Shown one piece after another: positions 1 to 5,176 of a DNA stretch of 46,872 nucleotides. Source of the stretch: a virus; the IMG/VR virus record IMGVR_UViG_3300009447_000015, positions 1-46,872 of that record. One strand, written 5' to 3'. The notes under the pieces were generated by a model. The model was not told the DNA's origin, did not search any database, and saw only the letters and a list, made by a program, of their open reading frames with translations. The position numbers were made by a program, and so were the translations under genes. Position 1 is the first letter of the stretch, and each line of letters opens with the position of its first letter.

Positions 1-7
1 AAAAACA

Positions 8-226
8 ATGGAAAGCAAAAGATTCTTAATCAGAAAATCTCTAATTGGTACAAACACAATCATTAAAGTCACATTCAAATCAGGTAAGCAATATGAATAC
101 AATCATGATGCAGCATATGAAATAATGAAGGACAAGCTTGATACAATGCCATGCTTTATCAAGTACAAATCATACACATCAAGTACTTCAATACCAACAG
201 TGCTAAGGGACAAATCAGTCTCTTAG
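8..226 (+). CDS. Hypothetical protein, early paralogue A
   Basis: A 72-residue basic protein of unknown function. It is clearly a paralogue of the gene at 894-1124: after the first few residues about three quarters of positions are identical, including SKRFLIRKSLIG near the N-terminus and MPCFIKYKSYTSSTS near the C-terminus. No signal peptide, membrane segment or catalytic motif is visible. The ATG follows an A-rich stretch with no Shine-Dalgarno site. Its promoter, if it has one like paralogue B, would lie left of the window. The duplication of an early small gene suggests a host-takeover role, but that is inference. Confidence 0.75.
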   Translation: MESKRFLIRKSLIGTNTIIKVTFKSGKQYEYNHDAAYEIMKDKLDTMPCFIKYKSYTSSTSIPTVLRDKSVS

Positions 227-268
227 TACTTAACACCTCACGACTATTATTGAGCAAATGAAGTGCAA

Positions 269-309
269 TTACAAAAAAAATACTGAACTCTTCAGATAAT
301 ATATATAAA
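269..309 (+). promoter_or_regulatory. Early promoter module P1
   Basis: TTACAA at 269-274, then 20 bp containing AATAC, then GATAATATATATA from 295. Seven further copies in this window keep the same 20-bp gap. The ATG of the next gene is 26 bp past GATAAT. The function is inferred from the repetition and the placement upstream of genes. Confidence 0.7.
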
Positions 310-325
310 TTAAATAATAACTCTT

Positions 326-475
326 ATGGAAATCAAATTACTAATTAGTGAAGATCATGACATTGACATTATCACTATCAACAACAAAGAATACACACTA
401 GATGACTATGATGAATTACCATGGTTACAAGAAATGTGGGATGAAATGAACTCTAATATAAACCTAATACCTTAA
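326..475 (+). CDS. Small acidic hypothetical protein (49 aa)
   Basis: ATG at 326 opens a 49-codon frame rich in Asp and Glu (DDYDELPW, MWDEM). It sits just downstream of promoter module P1 and ends four bases before the next small gene. No family is recognised. Small acidic early phage proteins are often inhibitors or DNA mimics, but nothing here proves that. Confidence 0.6.
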   Translation: MEIKLLISEDHDIDIITINNKEYTLDDYDELPWLQEMWDEMNSNINLIP

Positions 476-479
476 TCAT

Positions 480-659
480 ATGATACCATTTAAGATCACC
501 AACAACCCAAAATCAAACTATTACTCTATAACCTATAGTAATGCTTTAGGTAGAGAAACCAAAGCAATGTTCTCTAAACCTTATTATACATGTGAAGAAT
601 CTCCTGCAATGAAAGAGCATTATGATGGAGTAATCGAATGGTTGAGGTCTTTTAAATAG
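480..659 (+). CDS. Small hypothetical protein (59 aa)
   Basis: A 59-codon frame from ATG 480, four bases after the preceding stop, so probably co-transcribed from P1. It contains NYYSITYSNALGRET and a C-terminal EWLRSF. No membrane segment, cysteine pair or known motif. Support is the tight spacing and the continuous frame; the function is unknown. Confidence 0.6.
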   Translation: MIPFKITNNPKSNYYSITYSNALGRETKAMFSKPYYTCEESPAMKEHYDGVIEWLRSFK

Positions 660-688
660 GACCTCACAGCGCGAACAGGAGCGTTTGA

Positions 689-728
689 TTACAAAAGTTT
701 TACGCTGCTGTTAAGATAATATATAAGG
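689..728 (+). promoter_or_regulatory. Early promoter module P2
   Basis: TTACAA at 689-694, a 20-bp gap with TTTACG where the other copies have AATACG, and GATAATATATAAG from 715. It is the only copy with no gene directly downstream: the next ATG (894) lies beyond a second promoter, P3. Its transcript would start at the hairpin-rich segment at 729-814. Confidence 0.65.
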
Positions 729-814
729 CCTGACTTTGAAATAGCGTCGGAAGAGTAGACTCCGTCACACACTATAGTTAACGCCGCCAGGCGTGTATAG
801 CACTTCGCTGCGCT
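729..814 (+). ncRNA. Candidate structured early RNA
   Basis: Downstream of P2 the sequence can fold twice. CGGA 748-751 can pair with TCCG 761-764. A longer hairpin has CTATA 772-776 with TATAG 796-800 and, inside it, ACGCC 781-785 with GGCGT 790-794 around a GCCA loop. The 3' arm of the second hairpin overlaps a reverse copy of the RTGCTATACAC repeat. No open frame and no obvious T-run end are seen, so it could be a leader of the gene at 894 rather than a separate RNA. Confidence 0.3.
793..803 (-). repeat. RTGCTATACAC repeat, copy 1
   Basis: Reverse-strand copy (GTGCTATACAC read on minus), 12 bp upstream of promoter P3 and in the 3' arm of a hairpin. It is the only exact copy found on this strand. 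It matches the bacterial DnaA box TTATNCACA at most positions. Confidence 0.6.
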
Positions 815-855
815 CGACAAAAATAATACGTTCGCTACTAGATAATATATATGTA
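815..855 (+). promoter_or_regulatory. Early promoter module P3
   Basis: CGACAA at 815-820, AATAATACGT in the 20-bp gap, and GATAATATATATG from 841. It lies 48 bp before the ATG of paralogue B. The stretch before it (CACTTCGCTGCGCTCGAC) is echoed before P4 (CACTTGCGCTCAAC), so the promoter region itself seems to be a duplicated unit. Confidence 0.75.
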
Positions 856-893
856 ACTAAAAAATAATAATTAATAACTTAAATTAAATCACT

Positions 894-1124
894 ATGCAAA
901 CTCAAACTTTAAACTCAAAACGCTTTTTAATCAGAAAATCACTTATTGGCTCTAACACTATAATAAAAGTCAAATTCAAAAGTGGAAAAGAAGTAACTTA
1001 CAATCACGACGAAGCGTATAAAATTATGCAAGCGAAACTCGAAGTAATGCCTTGCTTTATTAAATATAAAAGCTATACTTCTTCAACAAGTGTTCCAGTA
1101 GTGTTAAGAGAACTTATCTCTTAA
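894..1124 (+). CDS. Hypothetical protein, early paralogue B
   Basis: A 76-residue protein, paralogue of the gene at 8-226. The shared core keeps SKRFLIRKSLIG, a central NHD with aromatic neighbours, and the C-terminal KYKSYTSSTS block. The N-terminus has four extra residues. It is preceded by promoter module P3 and followed at once by an RTGCTATACAC repeat and promoter P4. No known domain is recognised. Conservation of the Ser/Thr-rich tail in both copies suggests a shared binding function; this is inference. Confidence 0.78.
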   Translation: MQTQTLNSKRFLIRKSLIGSNTIIKVKFKSGKEVTYNHDEAYKIMQAKLEVMPCFIKYKSYTSSTSVPVVLRELIS

Positions 1125-1134
1125 TGCTATACAC
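1124..1134 (+). repeat. RTGCTATACAC repeat, copy 2
   Basis: ATGCTATACAC, starting on the last base of the stop codon of paralogue B and ending 7 bp before promoter P4. Confidence 0.65.
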
Positions 1135-1141
1135 TTGCGCT

Positions 1142-1180
1142 CAACAAAAATAATACGTACACTATAAGATAATATATTTA
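1142..1180 (+). promoter_or_regulatory. Early promoter module P4
   Basis: CAACAA at 1142-1147, AATAATACGT in the 20-bp gap, and GATAATATATTTA from 1168. The ATG at 1195 is 22 bp past GATAAT, the shortest leader of the set. Confidence 0.75.
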
Positions 1181-1194
1181 TAAAATAATTAAAC

Positions 1195-1371
1195 ATGGAA
1201 AAACTAGTACTATCAAGCAAACTATTCTCTTACGAGCAATTATTAGAGTGGGATAAGAATGATCTCGCTGAATTTATACTAAACTTCACTATGACTATGC
1301 ACGCAGAAGATAGTGAAATAGAAGTAAACGAAGAAGATATATTCGCACTAATAAAATACAGTGATCTGTAG
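1195..1371 (+). CDS. Small acidic hypothetical protein (58 aa)
   Basis: ATG at 1195 opens a 58-codon frame directly downstream of promoter P4. The N-terminal half is mixed helical sequence (SYEQLLEWDKNDLAEF). The second half is acidic (EDSEIEVNEEDIFALI). The stop codon overlaps an RTGCTATACAC repeat. No family recognised. Its private promoter and its position ahead of two hairpins suggest a single-gene transcription unit. Confidence 0.65.
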   Translation: MEKLVLSSKLFSYEQLLEWDKNDLAEFILNFTMTMHAEDSEIEVNEEDIFALIKYSDL

Positions 1372-1381
1372 TGCTATACAC
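1371..1381 (+). repeat. RTGCTATACAC repeat, copy 3
   Basis: GTGCTATACAC, starting on the last base of the stop codon of the small gene at 1195-1371, ten bases before the hairpin at 1391. Confidence 0.65.
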
Positions 1382-1390
1382 TTTTCTAGG

Positions 1391-1412
1391 GGGTGACAAT
1401 AGCCTGTTACCC
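1391..1412 (+). terminator. Hairpin after small acidic gene
   Basis: GGGTGACA (1391-1398) can pair with TGTTACCC (1405-1412), with one G-T pair, around a 6-base loop. No clear T-run follows, so it may be an RNA stability element or a weak terminator. It belongs to a 228-bp gene-free stretch (1372-1599) that holds this hairpin, a second one at 1447-1502 and promoter P5. Confidence 0.45.
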
Positions 1413-1446
1413 TACTATTTAACTAGCTAATGTCACACTTTTCTGC

Positions 1447-1502
1447 GGGGAGAATTATATTCTTGTATGGAGAGACAGAGTATAATATCCCTCTACTCTT
1501 TT
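1447..1502 (+). terminator. Second hairpin, terminator-like
   Basis: GGGGA (1447-1451) pairs with TCCCT (1488-1492), and inside it ATTATA (1454-1459) pairs with TATAAT (1481-1486), separated by a small internal loop. CTACTCTTTTC follows. Together with the hairpin at 1391 it would insulate the genes before it from promoter P5. Confidence 0.45.
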
Positions 1503-1529
1503 CAACTAATAAATAATAAACCACCTTCG

Positions 1530-1570
1530 TTACAATAATAATACGTTGTAGTGTTGATAATATAAATATA
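1530..1570 (+). promoter_or_regulatory. Early promoter module P5
   Basis: TTACAA at 1530-1535, AATAATACGT in the 20-bp gap, and GATAATATAAATA from 1556. It lies 39 bp upstream of the ATG at 1600 and probably drives the run of small genes from 1600 to 3071. Confidence 0.75.
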
Positions 1571-1599
1571 CATTAATTAATAACTTAAAATATATAACT

Positions 1600-1803
1600 A
1601 TGTCTTTAACTATTAAAACTACCAAAATTTCTAAATTACCTCTAATACGCTCAAATCGTAAGCGTTATATAGGCTTCACTGTATCTAGTTTGCCTAAAAA
1701 TTTCGCCGAAGTAGCAAAAGATTCTGCAGTTCGCGAGTGGTTTAACTACAATGGCTTAACCTTTATATCCGCTAGTTTATTATCACTAACATATATTAAA
1801 TAA
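1600..1803 (+). CDS. Basic hypothetical protein (67 aa)
   Basis: The first gene after promoter P5, in an A/T-rich start context (ATATAACTATG) shared by several neighbours. The N-terminal half is basic (KTTKISKLPLIRSNRKRY). The C-terminal half is more hydrophobic (FISASLLSLTYI) but too short and polar to be a sure membrane segment. No known family. It ends two bases before the next small gene. Confidence 0.65.
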   Translation: MSLTIKTTKISKLPLIRSNRKRYIGFTVSSLPKNFAEVAKDSAVREWFNYNGLTFISASLLSLTYIK

Positions 1804-1805
1804 CT

Positions 1806-1967
1806 ATGTCCACTACAAAACTCACCGAAACTGAGCAATTAATCAGTGATATACGCTATATATTATATAAAGCAGAAGATAATAATGCAAGCATGTTAGA
1901 AACTATAAATACTATAGAGCAAACACTAAACGCATACACTTTATCTAATAAAATAAAAAAGCTATGA
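1806..1967 (+). CDS. Small helical hypothetical protein (53 aa)
   Basis: A 53-codon frame from ATG 1806, which follows TAACT like its neighbours. The sequence looks like one or two amphipathic helices (TEQLISDIRYILYKAED, then LETINTIEQTLNAY). The stop overlaps the next start (ATGA), a sign of translational coupling. Function unknown. Confidence 0.6.
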   Translation: MSTTKLTETEQLISDIRYILYKAEDNNASMLETINTIEQTLNAYTLSNKIKKL

Positions 1968-2140
1968 GGCAATATCCTATGAGTAACGAGCAAATAATAG
2001 AATCTATAGGTAAAGTAGCTATAGCGTATGAGAATACACCATATGCTACGCCATACGAAGCATCATTAGCTATGGAAGCAATAGTTAATATACTTGAAGA
2101 AGAATTTTATAACGGATCACTAAATAATAACTATAAATAA
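1964..2140 (+). CDS. Small hypothetical protein (58 aa)
   Basis: Starts at ATG 1964, overlapping the previous stop by four bases. A second possible start lies at codon 6 (MSNEQ). The chain contains IIESIGKVAIAYENTPYATPYEASLA broken by prolines, then an acidic helix (VNILEEEF). No motif recognised. Coupled translation with the upstream gene is the main support. Confidence 0.6.
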   Translation: MRQYPMSNEQIIESIGKVAIAYENTPYATPYEASLAMEAIVNILEEEFYNGSLNNNYK

Positions 2141-2147
2141 TATAACT

Positions 2148-2309
2148 ATGACTAATCAAGAAATCGCACACAAGATCTATAATAGGTGGCAAGACAAAAG
2201 CGACTTAAAGAATTGGAAACACGACGAAGAGTTTAACTCACTACCTTTAACTAATCAAATTAAAGTACACGATATAATTAATAACTTTATTAGACAAGAT
2301 TACTTCTAA
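2148..2309 (+). CDS. Small hypothetical protein (53 aa)
   Basis: A 53-codon frame with the local TATAACTATG start context. It is rich in Trp, Asn and Lys (IYNRWQDKSDLKNWKHDEEF) and ends with a helix (VHDIINNFIRQDYF). No family recognised. Confidence 0.6.
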   Translation: MTNQEIAHKIYNRWQDKSDLKNWKHDEEFNSLPLTNQIKVHDIINNFIRQDYF

Positions 2310-2328
2310 CACTTAAAATAATATAACT

Positions 2329-2526
2329 ATGACACACGCTCAATTTGTAACTAAATTCTGCGAGATTTTAGGAGAAGATTTTTTCTTAAGCGATATGATA
2401 TGGCAAGAAGAATTATTCGAGAAACAAGAAAACTTATGTAAGCTAATATGCGATGGTGCTAATAAAGACTTGCCATTAGCAAAGTTAATAGCTAGTAAAT
2501 TTCCACTAACATTTAATATATCTTAA
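2329..2526 (+). CDS. Hypothetical protein (65 aa)
   Basis: A 65-residue protein in the TATAACTATG start context. It has two scattered cysteines and a helical pattern (FVTKFCEILGEDFFLSDMIW, then LCKLICDGAN). No signal or membrane segment is clear. It ends two bases before the next gene in the P5 gene string. Function unknown. Confidence 0.65.
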   Translation: MTHAQFVTKFCEILGEDFFLSDMIWQEELFEKQENLCKLICDGANKDLPLAKLIASKFPLTFNIS

Positions 2527-2528
2527 CT

Positions 2529-2798
2529 ATGGGAGCAACATCCTTTCACCAATCAGTACCAAAAAAGAATTACGAAAGCGCAAAGCAAGCGTTTAGAGAA
2601 CTAGTAGAAGATGCACTATATGAGCATGGCCACGATCCTTACTCAGGCACTATAGCTACATGCAGTTTATTAGGCGAAATAAAAGAGCCCGAAAGCGACG
2701 ACCACTATGATGCAGCGTTAGACGAACTACGTAAACGAGAGTGTGTATACTTTGAAACACAAGATAAATATCACTTTATAGGTTGGGCGTCATGTTAG
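2529..2798 (+). CDS. Conserved phage hypothetical protein (89 aa)
   Basis: An acidic protein opening MGATSFHQSV, followed by a helix (AFRELVEDALYEHG) and a motif HDPYSGTIATC. I recall similar small proteins from marine phage genomes, but with no known function. The C-terminus (FIGWASC) overlaps the next start by seven bases. It has His and Cys residues but no clean metal-binding pattern. Confidence 0.7.
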   Translation: MGATSFHQSVPKKNYESAKQAFRELVEDALYEHGHDPYSGTIATCSLLGEIKEPESDDHYDAALDELRKRECVYFETQDKYHFIGWASC

Positions 2799-2956
2799 CT
2801 AAAAAAATAAACATAGAAATCTGGTTCACTGGATCAGAGTATAATGATTTAATAGATACTACTATAAAAGTAGGTGATGAATACCACTCACACTACCATT
2901 TAAATAACTTAGAAGAATTAACAGAAATAATAAAAGAAATACAAGATGAAGAATAA
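2792..2956 (+). CDS. Small acidic hypothetical protein (54 aa)
   Basis: Starts at ATG 2792 inside the end of the previous gene. It contains YHSHYHL in the middle (a His-rich patch) and an acidic helical C-terminus (LEELTEIIKEIQDEE). The stop lies inside the next gene, whose ATG is 11 bases before the end. Overlaps on both sides support that it is translated. Function unknown. Confidence 0.6.
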   Translation: MLAKKINIEIWFTGSEYNDLIDTTIKVGDEYHSHYHLNNLEELTEIIKEIQDEE

Positions 2957-3071
2957 AATAACTAACGCTATGCTATACACGTGGCTATGCGTACTATATA
3001 CAGCTGCGCTCAGCGGAATACTTGGCTGCGCATATTTACTAACAGAGTTTATATTAGCAAATTTACAATAA
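2946..3071 (+). CDS. Small membrane peptide (41 aa)
   Basis: A 41-codon frame from ATG 2946, overlapping the previous gene by 11 bases. Residues 9-37 are a hydrophobic stretch (MLYTWLCVLYTAALSGILGC onward, ending LLTEFILANL), long enough to span a membrane. The N-terminus MKNKITNA is positively charged. Its 3' end overlaps the TTACAA box of promoter P6. It could be an inner-membrane effector such as a superinfection-exclusion or host-inhibition peptide; that is speculation from its form only. Confidence 0.6.
   Translation: MKNKITNAMLYTWLCVLYTAALSGILGCAYLLTEFILANLQ
2970..2980 (+). repeat. RTGCTATACAC repeat, copy 4
   Basis: ATGCTATACAC inside the 41-residue membrane peptide gene, where it reads ATG CTA TAC AC. 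It lies 83 bp upstream of promoter P6. Confidence 0.6.
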
Positions 3072-3104
3072 TAATACGTAGCACCTCAGATAATATATAT
3101 ATAA
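3063..3104 (+). promoter_or_regulatory. Early promoter module P6
   Basis: TTACAA at 3063-3068, AATAATACGT in the 20-bp gap, and GATAATATATATA from 3089. It starts inside the last codons of the membrane peptide gene and lies 30 bp before the ATG at 3124. Confidence 0.78.
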
Positions 3105-3123
3105 TAATTAAAATAATATAACT

Positions 3124-3429
3124 ATGTCTAAAGAAATTTATTTAAACAACGAAGAGCACACAGTATTAACCAAGTATCTAATAAAACATGTTACTATGTT
3201 TCCAAATGATACTAATCCTGTTATTAAAGATATAATAGCAAAACTAAAATATAGGTTTTACTTTGATCCAGACACTGTTAAAGATCACGTAGGCGTACCA
3301 TTAGCTGATAAATGGAATTTTGTCCACGATAATTGCGAGTGGGATGACATGGAAGATTTCCACAATCTATTATGGGATTTCTTATTACAAATAGAAGATA
3401 AAGAATTACGTGGATATTTAAAAGATTAA
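3124..3429 (+). CDS. Hypothetical protein (101 aa)
   Basis: First gene after promoter P6, in the TATAACTATG start context. A 101-residue acidic protein with several Trp and Phe residues (WNFVHDNCEWDDMEDFHNLLWDFL). The overall pattern is helical. No domain recognised. The two genes after it follow within two bases or overlap, so they form one unit. Confidence 0.7.
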   Translation: MSKEIYLNNEEHTVLTKYLIKHVTMFPNDTNPVIKDIIAKLKYRFYFDPDTVKDHVGVPLADKWNFVHDNCEWDDMEDFHNLLWDFLLQIEDKELRGYLKD

Positions 3430-3431
3430 TT

Positions 3432-3542
3432 ATGGAAAGTAACTGTTGTGGCGCATCGCCATGGTTTGAAACGGATATTTGCTCCGACTGCAAAGAACAC
3501 GCTGAATTTTATAACGAAAACGAAGATGAACTTATTTTTTAA
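3432..3542 (+). CDS. Small Cys-rich (zinc-ribbon-like) protein, 36 aa
   Basis: ATG at 3432, two bases after the previous stop. The peptide begins MESNCCGASPW and carries ICSDCKEH, so the cysteines form CC...CxxC plus a His, as in small zinc knuckles. The C-terminus is acidic (ENEDEL). I recall similar short proteins in marine phages. It overlaps the next gene by 17 bases. A nucleic-acid or protein-binding role is inferred from the cysteine pattern. Confidence 0.65.
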   Translation: MESNCCGASPWFETDICSDCKEHAEFYNENEDELIF

Positions 3543-3681
3543 CTCAGAACAACTAGACTCATTAATAGATGGCTTGCATTTATTAGTAGATCATAAGCGA
3601 GATACTAACGAAAAGTTAGATATGTATAAAGCTTCAGATCTATTACAAGTGCTATACACACGCAAAAACAAGATAAAATAA
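3526..3681 (+). CDS. Small hypothetical protein (51 aa)
   Basis: The frame is open from 3448, but its first part lies wholly inside the zinc-ribbon gene, so I choose ATG 3526, giving 51 residues. The chain is one long helical pattern (SEQLDSLIDGLHLLVDHKRD) with a basic C-terminus. An RTGCTATACAC repeat lies inside it. It ends two bases before the next gene. Function unknown. Confidence 0.6.
   Translation: MNLFFNSEQLDSLIDGLHLLVDHKRDTNEKLDMYKASDLLQVLYTRKNKIK
3649..3659 (+). repeat. RTGCTATACAC repeat, copy 5
   Basis: GTGCTATACAC, followed by A, inside a coding region (frame GTG CTA TAC AC). This copy extends the match to the DnaA box through its final A. Confidence 0.65.
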
Positions 3682-3683
3682 TT

Positions 3684-3914
3684 ATGGAAATAACTAAAGT
3701 AACTAAAAAAGGTAATATATACGTAACACTATCAAACGGTAAATGGGCAGGTATCTACCCTAAAACCAAGTACGTACGCTTTAAAACCAATCAAGATAAC
3801 CCATACCACCAAGGTCCATTGATCTATCAGGTAAAAAGAAAGTTCAAAGATATTAAAGAACAAATTGAATACTTATTAGCTTACGAAGAAAAGTATTGCA
3901 AAAATAATACGTAG
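3684..3914 (+). CDS. Basic hypothetical protein (76 aa)
   Basis: A lysine-rich 76-residue protein with a beta-strand-like N-terminal half (ITKVTKKGNIYVTLSNGKWAG) and an amphipathic helix near the end (FKDIKEQIEYLLAYEEKY). A small nucleic-acid-binding fold is possible but not shown. Promoter module P7 begins inside its last codons, so the next unit is transcribed separately. Function unknown. Confidence 0.68.
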   Translation: MEITKVTKKGNIYVTLSNGKWAGIYPKTKYVRFKTNQDNPYHQGPLIYQVKRKFKDIKEQIEYLLAYEEKYCKNNT

Positions 3915-3940
3915 CACTTACGATAATATATATGTATAAC
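3896..3940 (+). promoter_or_regulatory. Early promoter module P7
   Basis: TTGCAA at 3896-3901, AATAATACGT in the 20-bp gap, and GATAATATATATG from 3922. It is 31 bp before the ATG at 3958. The TTG form is the closest of the set to the TTG box known from Bacteroidota promoters. Confidence 0.78.
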
Positions 3941-3957
3941 AAATAAAAATTATAACC

Positions 3958-4146
3958 ATGAACAAGCAAATGTATCAAGAATTATCTAGCGATCTTTATG
4001 AGCTAACATGCGACTTTGTCAGCGAGCAATTATTAGAAATGCTTTACGATAAAGATTTAATCAAAGAAACAGATAATGCAGCTATGGATTTATTTAATAA
4101 AACATTAAAGCAATACTATAACACATATTTAACTAAAACTTGGTAA
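3958..4146 (+). CDS. Acidic helical hypothetical protein (62 aa)
   Basis: First gene after promoter P7. The sequence looks all-helical (YQELSSDLYELTCDFVSEQLLEML, then MDLFNKTLKQYYNTYL). No known motif. It ends one base before the next ATG, so the two are probably coupled. Confidence 0.65.
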   Translation: MNKQMYQELSSDLYELTCDFVSEQLLEMLYDKDLIKETDNAAMDLFNKTLKQYYNTYLTKTW

Positions 4147-4147
4147 C

Positions 4148-4480
4148 ATGAAAAAACTAACTAAACACGAAGCTGACTGGAAATCAGCAACACATGGCAC
4201 TCATAAAATAGGTTCATTACACGGCTATTACTACAATGATTTAATACTTGCGTTTGGTAGCCCAACTTATTCACCAGATGATTCAGGCGATGGCAAAGTT
4301 CAATTCGAATGGGTGTTTAAATTTAAAGACAACATATATACATTATATGATTGGAAAACATACAGCGAAAACTATACTAAAAACGATCTAACGACGTGGA
4401 GTATTGGCGGTAAAACAGAGCCAGCGGAATTTATATTTGCTATAACAGATAAATTACAAGAAGTATTATGCAGTTGTTAA
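4148..4480 (+). CDS. Hypothetical protein (110 aa)
   Basis: A 110-residue protein rich in aromatic residues with a likely beta pattern (VQFEWVFKFKDNIYTLYDWKTY). It ends with LCSC. It overlaps the start of the GP88-like gene by 13 bases. I do not recognise the family; the overlap suggests co-expression with the GP88-like protein. Confidence 0.68.
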   Translation: MKKLTKHEADWKSATHGTHKIGSLHGYYYNDLILAFGSPTYSPDDSGDGKVQFEWVFKFKDNIYTLYDWKTYSENYTKNDLTTWSIGGKTEPAEFIFAITDKLQEVLCSC

Positions 4481-5073
4481 CACAAAACGGTAAATTAAAA
4501 AAGACTAGTAAGCTAATGGGCTTTAAAGTTGTCAACTTTGGCTTACCAGCTTACAAAAGTATAACAGGTAGAGTCATTTGCCCTATGGCAGATGGTTGTA
4601 TTAAGTTCTGTTATGCACGTAAAGGCGCGTATATATGGGGTAATGTAAAGCCAGCGTTCGAAAAACGTTACGAGCTTAGCAAGACAGATAGCTTTGTAAG
4701 TGCTATACACGCCGAGATACAGAGCAAAAAGCCTAAGTTTGTGCGAGTACACGATAGCGGCGACTATTATTCACGTGAGTATTTAGCTAAGTGGTTTCAA
4801 ATTGCAAAGCAAAATCCACATGTAAATTTCTATAGTTATACCAACATGATCGATATGGTTAAAAAAGCTGATGTACCTAGCAATTATGACTTTATATTCA
4901 GTAACTCAGGCAAACAAGTAGATCTTATAGACAAGTCAATAGATCGTCATACAGAGATATTTAAAACTGCAGATGAATTAGTTGCTGCTGGTTATGCTAA
5001 TGCGTCAGAGAATGATCTATATGCAACCAGATGGTTTAACAAAACTAACAAAGTCGGACTAATATATCATTAA
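4468..5073 (+). CDS. GP88-like protein with a Cys cluster
   Basis: This resembles the phage 'gene product 88' (GP88) family, whose function is not known. Visible hallmarks are C38-x5-C44-x3-C48 followed by YA (CPMADGCIKFCYARKG), then a V-H-D-S-G-D-Y-Y stretch near residue 95 and the FYSYTNMIDM stretch further on. The closely spaced cysteines recall an iron-sulphur or zinc site, but the spacing is not the CxxxCxxC of radical-SAM enzymes. At 201 residues it is perhaps slightly short for the family. The start overlaps the previous gene by 13 bases. Confidence 0.7.
   Translation: MQLLTQNGKLKKTSKLMGFKVVNFGLPAYKSITGRVICPMADGCIKFCYARKGAYIWGNVKPAFEKRYELSKTDSFVSAIHAEIQSKKPKFVRVHDSGDYYSREYLAKWFQIAKQNPHVNFYSYTNMIDMVKKADVPSNYDFIFSNSGKQVDLIDKSIDRHTEIFKTADELVAAGYANASENDLYATRWFNKTNKVGLIYH
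4700..4710 (+). repeat. RTGCTATACAC repeat, copy 6
   Basis: GTGCTATACAC inside the GP88-like gene, where it is read as AGT GCT ATA CAC, a different frame from copies 4, 5 and 7. Confidence 0.6.
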
Positions 5074-5074
5074 T

Positions 5075-5173
5075 ATGAGGCCTATAGAAAAAATAATAAT
5101 GGCATGGATAATATTCAATGTAATATTGCTTGTGCTTGTAGTATTTAAATCAATTTTTAACTTAATATTTTAA
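5075..5173 (+). CDS. Small membrane peptide (32 aa)
   Basis: A 32-codon frame from ATG 5075, one base after the previous stop, and three bases before the next gene. Nearly the whole peptide after MRPIEK is hydrophobic (IIMAWIIFNVILLVLVVF), ending SIFNLIF. It would be a single-pass inner-membrane peptide. Spacing between two clear genes supports it. Function unknown. Confidence 0.58.
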   Translation: MRPIEKIIMAWIIFNVILLVLVVFKSIFNLIF

Positions 5174-5176
5174 ATT

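Larger units (their letters stand above)
660..893 (+). other. Gene-free stretch with two promoters and hairpins
   Basis: No plausible reading frame is visible in these 234 bp. They hold promoter module P2 (689-728), a hairpin-rich segment (729-814) and promoter module P3 (815-855), followed by an A/T-rich leader to the ATG at 894. The segment between the two promoters looks more GC-rich than its surroundings. Confidence 0.6.

Noticed and set aside
1430-1516. A 28-codon frame starting at ATG 1430 (MSHFSAGRII...)
   Set aside because: It lies across the second hairpin and has no tight spacing to a neighbour or known motif. The stem pairing explains the sequence better.
3278-3493. Minus-strand frame of 71 codons across the 3124 and 3432 genes
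   Set aside because: It is antisense to two tightly packed plus-strand genes and has no context of its own.
3448-3525. N-terminal extension of the gene at 3526
   Set aside because: It lies wholly within the zinc-knuckle gene in another frame. The Cys pattern in the other frame is more convincing.
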